From Lactuca virosa (taxonomy: Eukaryota > Streptophyta > Magnoliopsida > Asterales > Asteraceae): a DNA stretch of 64,000 nucleotides. The DNA is taken from positions 102,578,769-102,642,768 of the forward strand of contig CAKMRJ010005745.1 in the NCBI GenBank assembly GCA_928212115.1, in the 5' to 3' direction. The notes under the pieces were generated by a model. That model did not search any database and was not told the DNA's origin. It was given only the letters and a program-made list of their open reading frames with translations. The translations under genes and the position numbers were made by a program. Of the stretch, positions 57,898-64,000 are shown piece after piece. Each line of letters opens with the position of its first letter. Within the stretch, counting starts at the first letter, position 1.

Positions 57898-60800
57898 CTA
57901 GTTTGCCTTGTTTCTTTTCTTAGACCTATTCTTGGTTCTAAAATTTCCCTTTCTTTTTGACGATTTTCCAGACCCCTTCTTGTGTTGTGTTTTTGCTTTT
58001 GCTTTAACATCTTCTGTTTCAATAGGATTCTCATCATCACTCAGCTCTTCTTCTTCTTCTTCTTCATCTGAACTAAGAACAAAATCCTCCACAACATCTT
58101 CATCAGTAGCACCCTTTTTCCCAACACCTTTCTGCTTCTGTCGCTTCTTTTCCTTTTTATCCTTTTCATCCTCTTCAAGATTCTTCGCCCTATAAAAAAA
58201 ACAATTCGTGTTTTTAAACACAAGTAAAATGATAGAAAGAGATCAAGAAAGTTAGAAAAAATAAACATACTTGCGATCACCACTTGGTAACCATGTAGAA
58301 CTAAAGACAGCAGCACCATCAACATTCACATCATCATCATCATCATCTTTACGTTTCTTTTTACCAAAGATTGATACTTTTTCACCCACAATTATACTGA
58401 AAAAAACATACCCCAAATCAATTTCATATAAATCTTTTATATTATATGTAGATACAAATATAATTTTTTGTAAAAAATATTTAAAAAAAAAATGAAACAT
58501 TTAAGTTAACAAACCTGGACTCAACCAATGAATCGTTTCTTTGTTGTGCTTTTTGACGAAGAATGGCAACGTATTTAGACAGAGGACTAACATCCTTCTT
58601 TTTCTCTTCCTGTTTCAAGTCAAACACACCATTGACTTCACATAAATATACTTTAAAAAGTCTCACACTATAGCATCAAAAATATGCAAACCTCCATAAA
58701 CGATGAAGCAGAAGGATCATTTGGTAGATAAGAAATTGACATTCTCTTTTTATTAGTGAACTCAGAGTTAGCTTCAATCTGTGCATATCATAAAACAACC
58801 AAGAAAAGATATTAATCATCAAAATCAAAGCCCATTAGTTTCAAGAAACAAAATGATAATAATAAAAATTTGTTCACCTCACGAATGAATTGCCTCATTT
58901 CACACCTAAATCTCTCAACTTTTGTAGATTTACAGAAGCTTCGCATACGAACAGCTGGAATAAAAGAAAGCTCAAAGAAAGCAGGAGAATAACTCCATTG
59001 TGCTAAATGTTCAGCAAGTTCTTCAATAACACTAAAAACACATGCCTCTTGAAAAGATCGTGTCTTTATAGTCGCCTTGCTAACCTGCACATTTTCAAAT
59101 CATTCAAAAATGTAAAAAGTTTGTTTTTTTATAAAGGGTAAATGCAAGAAATAGACAATTTTAAGCCAAACACTTTTTAACTTATTGACTTTTGCCACTA
59201 AAAAGCTAATCCAAACACTTTTAAAAACTCCTTTTTTCCACCTTCATAAGTCAATAAGTCCTCTTCAACTTCAAAATGAAATCTCACACACAAATAAACA
59301 AAATCAAATTGCTATTTCTTGTAATCAACCCTTTTTTCATAAAACAAAGTTGCAAAACTTACCCTTAGAACAGTTCTCAAATCAACAGCTTTTCCAACAC
59401 CTCCAGTTGGAGGTTTATTCAGTTCTTTCATATCCAACATGTCAGAAAGAAGAACAGCAACTGGAATAAAGGTGTTTGTAGCATTAGCAATCTGATTCAG
59501 CATCCTAATGCATCTTAATCTTAGTGGAAGATATCGAGCAGTTGGAACTAATCTCACAACTCCAGAAATAATTTGAGTTAATGGATATGCAAGTGGCTTA
59601 AAATCAGCTTCTGATCCATATGCACAAATAGCTCCAGTCCAAAGTTGAAGACAATTCATATACTTCCATTCATAAACTTTCCTAAAGATTTCCTGTTAAA
59701 AGACCAAAATATAAAGCCTATAAGCATAATAAAACAGACCCTTTAGTGTTTTTTGTGAAAGAATTAGGGTTGAAATCATAAAAGACCTTAGATTTTGTGT
59801 TTTTTTAACGGATCTGTATTTTTTGACTGAAAAAGACCTTGTATTTTTTCATTTTTTCCGAAAAAGCCCTCAACTTTGTAATTTTTTTCCGAAAAAAATT
59901 CTTTTAAACCTAACTTTTTTAGTTTTTCTCGAAAAAAAACCCTCATATTTTACAAATTTTTTTTGGGGTTTTATGCAGAAAAGTCTCATTCTGTTGGGAA
60001 GATTTTTGATAAAGTCCTAAAAACATTTAACAGAAAAGTCCTGATTATTTTAACTTTACACGATAATCTGTCATTTCCTGTTAAAATAAAAATAAAGACT
60101 TTTTCGTTAAATTCGGCAAAATATTAAATAATCAGGACTTTTCTGTTCAAAATTATTTTTAGGACTTTATCAAAAAATAATGAGACTTTTCTGCATAAAA
60201 AAAAAGGGCCAAATTGGGAAAAACGAAAAATACAAGGTCTTTTTCAGGTAAAAAATTAAATATGAGGTTTAATCCGGAAAAAAAAAATCACAAAATATAA
60301 GCTCTTTTATGAGATTAATCCAAATACAAAACCTATAAGCATAATAAAACAGACACTGAAACAACAAGAAGTTGATTAGTGTTTTTTGTGAAAGAATTAA
60401 AGAATTTATTTGTTTACCTTTCTTTTTGTTGAAAGTGCTTCATGTAAAATCACGGATAATTGGCGAATGAAAAGAAAGGCGTGTTGATATGCAGATGGAA
60501 GATCAACTCTATAAAGCTCATTGACACAATTTCCAAGAAATTGTACTTGTTGAAGTTTGCTTGGGTTTACAAAATGACAATTTAGGACATATGCTTTGTA
60601 TATTCCTTTGAAACATTCGTCTATACAATCGGATCCTAAACGAATGCATATATCTCTAAGGAATAGTAATGAAACTATTGGTAGTGCACCTCCACCAGTG
60701 CCCCAAAAATGAAGAACAACCTGTCATATAATCAGAAGAAAAGGAATTGGAATATGAAATTATTGAAATTTGTTATGTGTTTGGATGGAAGAAAATGAAA

Positions 60801-63139
60801 TGAAATGAAACTCCATTCGATTGTGTATTTCTGTTTGATTTAAGAAAAGTATCAATGGGTTTGTGTATTTCTCTTTGATTTGTGGAATTTAGGGTTAGAA
60901 AGGGTATTTTGGTAATTTTGACATGAGGGAAATGTTTGGAATTGAATTCCATGGGTGTTAAAATGGAAGCTTGAAATCAACCAGTCAAAAAAGGGTATTT
61001 TGGTAATTTCATACTCATTTGCAAATAGTCAACTGATGGTATATTTTAGACAAAAGCACATAAAAAATCCATTCCTTTCTGTATCTCTGTTTGGTTTTGA
61101 AAAAAACTATCAAAGGGTTTGTATATTTCTCTTTGATTTGTAGAATTCTAGGGTAAAAAGGGCATTTTGGTAATTTCAACAAGTGGGAAATGCTTGGAAT
61201 TGAATTCCAAGGGTGTTAAAATGGAACCTTGACATCAACCAGTTAAAAAGGGTATTTCAGTAATTTCATACTCATTTGCAAATAGCCAACTGATGATATA
61301 TTTTAGTCAAAGCACATCAAAAATCCATTCCTTTGTATATCTCTGTTTGGTTTGAATAAAAAAAAAAAACTATTGAAGGGTTTGTATGTATATTTCTCTT
61401 TGATTTGTAGAATTCTAGGGTTAAAAGGGAATTTTGGTAATTTTAACAAGTGGGAAATAATTGGAATTGAATTCCATGGGTGTTAAAATAAAATCTTGGA
61501 ATCAACCAGTAAAAAAAGATATTTTGGTAATTTCATACTCATTTGCAAATAGTCAACCGATGATATACTTTAGTCAAAGCACATTTATAATCCACAACAA
61601 AAAAAACAAAAGCTTGAAAACAAGAAAACACGCACCTTTATATACTTCCTTAGTAAGCTTGGAAAAGCAGCAAGAAATAAAGAAGAGTACTTCAAACGTC
61701 TCAATGTAAAAGCAATCATATCTGTATCTGTCATTTGATTCAAAACATGAAGGGCATTTCCAAGATACGCCTTCACTAAATGGTTGTAGTTTTTCCATGC
61801 TCTTGTGTTCATCAACTCAACAATCATCTCCTTCTTTCCACCCGAAAGTGGAAGCTTCAGAATTGTTCTCAAAATCCCATCCATCTCACTCAACACAAAC
61901 AACAAAATCTTATTGAAAACAGGAAAAGACATTGAGCTCATCTTTGATTCACTATCATCATCACCACAATGACATGCACTCCTAAAAGCTCTCATGATTG
62001 ATCGAATTGCACCTATTCTTCGTTCTTCATGAATGGTTTTAATCCATGAATCCACCATTTCACTTGTTATTGCTTTTGTGGAGGATTCTTTGTCTTTTTT
62101 TGTGGAAGATTGAGTTTCAGCTTCTTCATCTTGACCTTCATCTTGACCTTCTTGTGTGTTATCATCATCATCCATGTCTGTTTCTCCATCCTCCTATGGA
62201 TGAAAAGAAAATTAGTTTACAATCTACACAGAGGATTCCTTATACATGGTATTAAAGAAGCTTATATTTGAATTACCTCATCATCGAATTCAAGAAGCTC
62301 TTTGTCGTGTTCCTTCAAGTATTCATAAAACTCTGGATCCTGTAGGGGTAAAAATGTGATTTTATCAATACTCAAATGGTTCGTAATGAAAGAAGAATCA
62401 AAATTGTTTCATAATCTGAGAATAACAACTAAAGGAACACGAGTTTTCAACATTGTTAAAGGCGTATTCATATTTGATTTCATGTTTGAAACCATAAGAA
62501 ATGTAGGTTACTAGAGGGCTTAAACTATCTTATAAAGTTTACAATGTAGCCAGAGTGTAAATTATACAGACTGAAGCAGAATTTGCAATCATTAAAAAGT
62601 AATTAAGAAGGAAAACTAATATATAATCTACAGAATCTCAAATTAAAGGGGCTTGTAAACCTAACCCTAACTCCACAAACGATAATCAGTAGCAAAAAAG
62701 CTGAAGCATTAAACAAAGTTTTTTTTTATATTGTTGTTTACCCATAAAATAAACGATAATCAATAATTGCAATTTGAACTTTTTGAAGAAACTGAAGCTA
62801 TTGAATAACGCTGTTGGTTATTTTTCAACCACATTAAATTGATGTTAGGGTTCTAAATCAAAAGGAATTAATTTGGGCTCACCTTTTCTGAAAGCCTTTG
62901 TAACTGGCTCTTATGCGCGTTTGCATTTTCCACAGACTTTATAGGTACTTCCTCTGTATTATCTTCCTTCTGTTCATCTTTGCCGGAAACCTTCTTCGGT
63001 TTCCTGTCTAAAATTAGCATGGAAAATAGTATGAAAAATCAGTATCATAACCTTTTTTTTACAGTAGTACAAAAGGCCAAAACACCGACGAACTTGATCA
63101 AAGTAGAATAGAGAATAAACCTTTCTTCTTCGAACCCAT
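57898..63139 (-). CDS. NOC2: Nucleolar complex protein 2 homolog (734 aa)
   Basis: Eleven coding exons join in frame (2205 nt): 63139-63121, 63007-62883, 62339-62277, 62193-61636, 60720-60418, 59692-59363, 59084-58878, 58778-58692, 58609-58515, 58396-58271 and 58189-57898. All have GT/AG borders. The N-terminus is basic then acidic (MGSKKK; DDDDNTQEGQDE). The Noc2 core covers exons 4-7, about residues 120-535, with FVNPSKLQQVQFLGNC, YEWKYMNCLQLWTGA and LPLRLRCIRMLNQ. The tail is acidic (SSDEEEEEEE) then Lys/Arg-rich, a likely nucleolar signal. In yeast Noc2p pairs with Noc1p and Noc3p to mature and export pre-60S ribosomes; the plant protein is expected to do the same. Exon edges are read by eye, but the phases close exactly. 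A TATA-like ATAAATAA lies about 120 bp upstream. Confidence 0.93.
59774..60317. repeat. Foldback (MITE-like) insertion in NOC2 intron 5
   Basis: Long imperfect inverted repeats are visible. AATCATAAAAGACCTTAGA and the AAAGACCTTGTATTTTT segment on the left pair with AAATACAAGGTCTTTTTC and CTCTTTTATGAGATT on the right. Nearer the centre GCAGAAAAGTCTCATT pairs with AATGAGACTTTTCTGC, and CAGAAAAGTCCTGATT pairs with AATCAGGACTTTTCTG. The loop is about 100 bases. No TSD shorter than the flanking duplication was resolved. Confidence 0.75.
60790..61600. repeat. About 260-bp tandem repeats in NOC2 intron 4
   Basis: Three full imperfect units are recognisable by TTTCATACTCATTTGCAAAT near 61011, 61268 and 61535 and by GGAATTGAATTCCA in between. 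A partial unit lies at the left. Spacing is about 257 and 267 bp. The array accounts for most of the intron. Confidence 0.85.
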
Positions 63140-63740
63140 GTAATTTAACGCTATGTGGAGCAACGATGACGACGTTCGGAGGTAGGGCGGGTGGTGGGCT
63201 GGGAGGAGCAGCGGCGGCTGTGTTAAGCTTTGGCCTGGTGCGTGATGGAAGAGTGTGGTTATTTATGTGGGTTGGATATTTACGGAATAATATGCAAATG
63301 CCAGGGGCAGTTCTGCCATTACCATTGCTACAAAGACTATAATTCAATTTTTTATATTTTATTAAAAGAAAAACAAAAATATCAACATACTCTATGTTTT
63401 TATCTATGTTTTTATTTATGTAAATGTCACTTAGTCTTTACAACTTTTGGTTTAAATGGTCTATTATGTTTGTTTTTTTTAATAGCTTTTAAGGGATACA
63501 AAATGTTATTTTACTTATTATTAAAGCCCTTATATAAAAAGTGAAGGGGTGTGCCGGTTAACCTCGTCCTAGTCGGTAGGTAGTGTGTCACACGTCAATT
63601 AAACTTATGTCACGTAAGCCACCACCATTGCCACACATACATTATCAATAATTGAGCTTGCCCTACAAAATCTTGAACGTATTCTCTGTCGTTGTCTTCT
63701 TCCTATTTTTGTCTTATTGTTCCTCCGAAAAATCTCAAAT
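63140..63740. other. NOC2 upstream region
   Basis: It contains the NOC2 5' UTR and promoter (minus strand) and AT-rich spacer. I see no other gene. Confidence 0.5.
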
Positions 63741-64000
63741 ATGGTCGTTTATATGAAGTTCGAACTTCATTTTGCTGGTATTTTTACATGATATCCCGCA
63801 AGTAGTTACGTAGGTGGAGCGGAACAACGGTTCGAAGATGTCGATTTCGCTGGAATGAACAGGAACGAGTTTGTGGTGTTTCTTGAAAGATTCACAAACG
63901 AGATGTGTGTGGATGTTTACTTTTGCATGCTCGATATTGAGTTTCATAATGTACTGAGGATATTAGATACTGAAATGGACTACCAGAAGTTCATCGAAGT
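63741..64000 (+). pseudogene. PB1-like / Mu-related frame with early stop, cut by window edge
   Basis: The frame starts ATG 63741 (MVVYMKFELHFAGIFT) and is stopped by TGA at 63789-63791. It then stays open to the window end with SYVGGAEQRFEDVDF and FHNVLRILD. The start HxGxF, then YVGG and a DVD motif, resembles the PB1-like N-terminal domain found in many Asteraceae Mu-like transposase relatives. The stop makes a pseudogene likely. The rest of the gene lies outside, so the call is tentative. Confidence 0.42.

Noticed and set aside
57908..58195. Plus-strand Ser/Phe-rich frame
   Set aside because: Antisense to the acidic/basic tail of NOC2 exon 11.
59185..59469. Plus-strand 94-codon frame
   Set aside because: It overlaps NOC2 exon 6 and its intron in antisense, with no homology.
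1..64000. tRNA, rRNA, CRISPR, prokaryotic operon or organellar insertion
   Set aside because: No cloverleaf, rRNA core, spaced repeat array or plastid/mitochondrial gene was recognised. The tRNA-like matches are retroelement primer-binding sites.

Overview
This is a plant nuclear window, almost certainly from a dicot of the Asteraceae and most likely a lettuce relative (Lactuca). The two host genes have plant introns and plant-type proteins. About 85% of the window is nested LTR retrotransposon. The LTRs carry imperfect palindromes of the ACTCGTCGAGT and TACGCCCAGCGTA types, which I associate with lettuce. The species is an inference; the plant origin is firm. There is no prokaryotic, organellar, rRNA or CRISPR signal.

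Layout. (1) 1-9262: remnant of an old minus-strand Ty3/gypsy chromovirus, E0, split by a full-length minus-strand chromovirus, E1 (460-8349, TSD TATTA). (2) 9710-33781: a plus-strand gypsy-type element, E2, with 2.3-kb LTRs, PBS, PPT and TSD ATTGA but no coding region (LARD-like). E2 carries a solo copia LTR (13843-14593), a solo gypsy LTR (15464-18558) and, inside its 3' LTR, a young minus-strand chromovirus, E3 (20817-32907, TSD CATGT). E3 has long gag-protease and RT-RNaseH-integrase frames plus an extra acidic/coiled-coil frame before gag. (3) 34030-35837: 3' end of a decayed plus-strand copia element. (4) 35838-54745: a 3'-truncated gypsy LTR. It was split by a short-LTR minus-strand copia element, E4 (35911-51516, TSD CTTAC), and by an Ac/Ds-like hAT element (52320-54464, 8-bp TSD). 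E4 itself holds a second copia element, E5 (38094-46051, TSD GGATC), and a solo gypsy LTR (47020-50123, TSD TAACC). (5) 54746-64000: host genes. These are a KH/triple-CCCH zinc-finger RNA-binding protein gene on the plus strand (three coding exons, 308 aa) and a NOC2 ribosome-biogenesis gene on the minus strand (eleven coding exons, 734 aa). At the right edge is the start of a plus-strand PB1-like/Mu-related frame with an early stop.

Together: the two host genes are convergent (their 3' ends face each other across about 0.9 kb) and both act in RNA or ribosome metabolism. The retroelements are a layered record. For every nested element named above, target-site duplications and LTR, PBS and PPT positions give the order of insertion. 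E3 and E5 have nearly identical LTR pairs and are the youngest. E0, the 34-kb copia remnant and E4 are the oldest or most damaged.

The best candidates for something little described are the extra acidic coiled-coil ORF of E3, the matching -1 frame change at the protease/RT boundary in E1 and E3, the intact but non-coding E2, the E4 LTR that lacks TG/CA ends, and a perfect 850-bp tandem duplication inside the hAT element.
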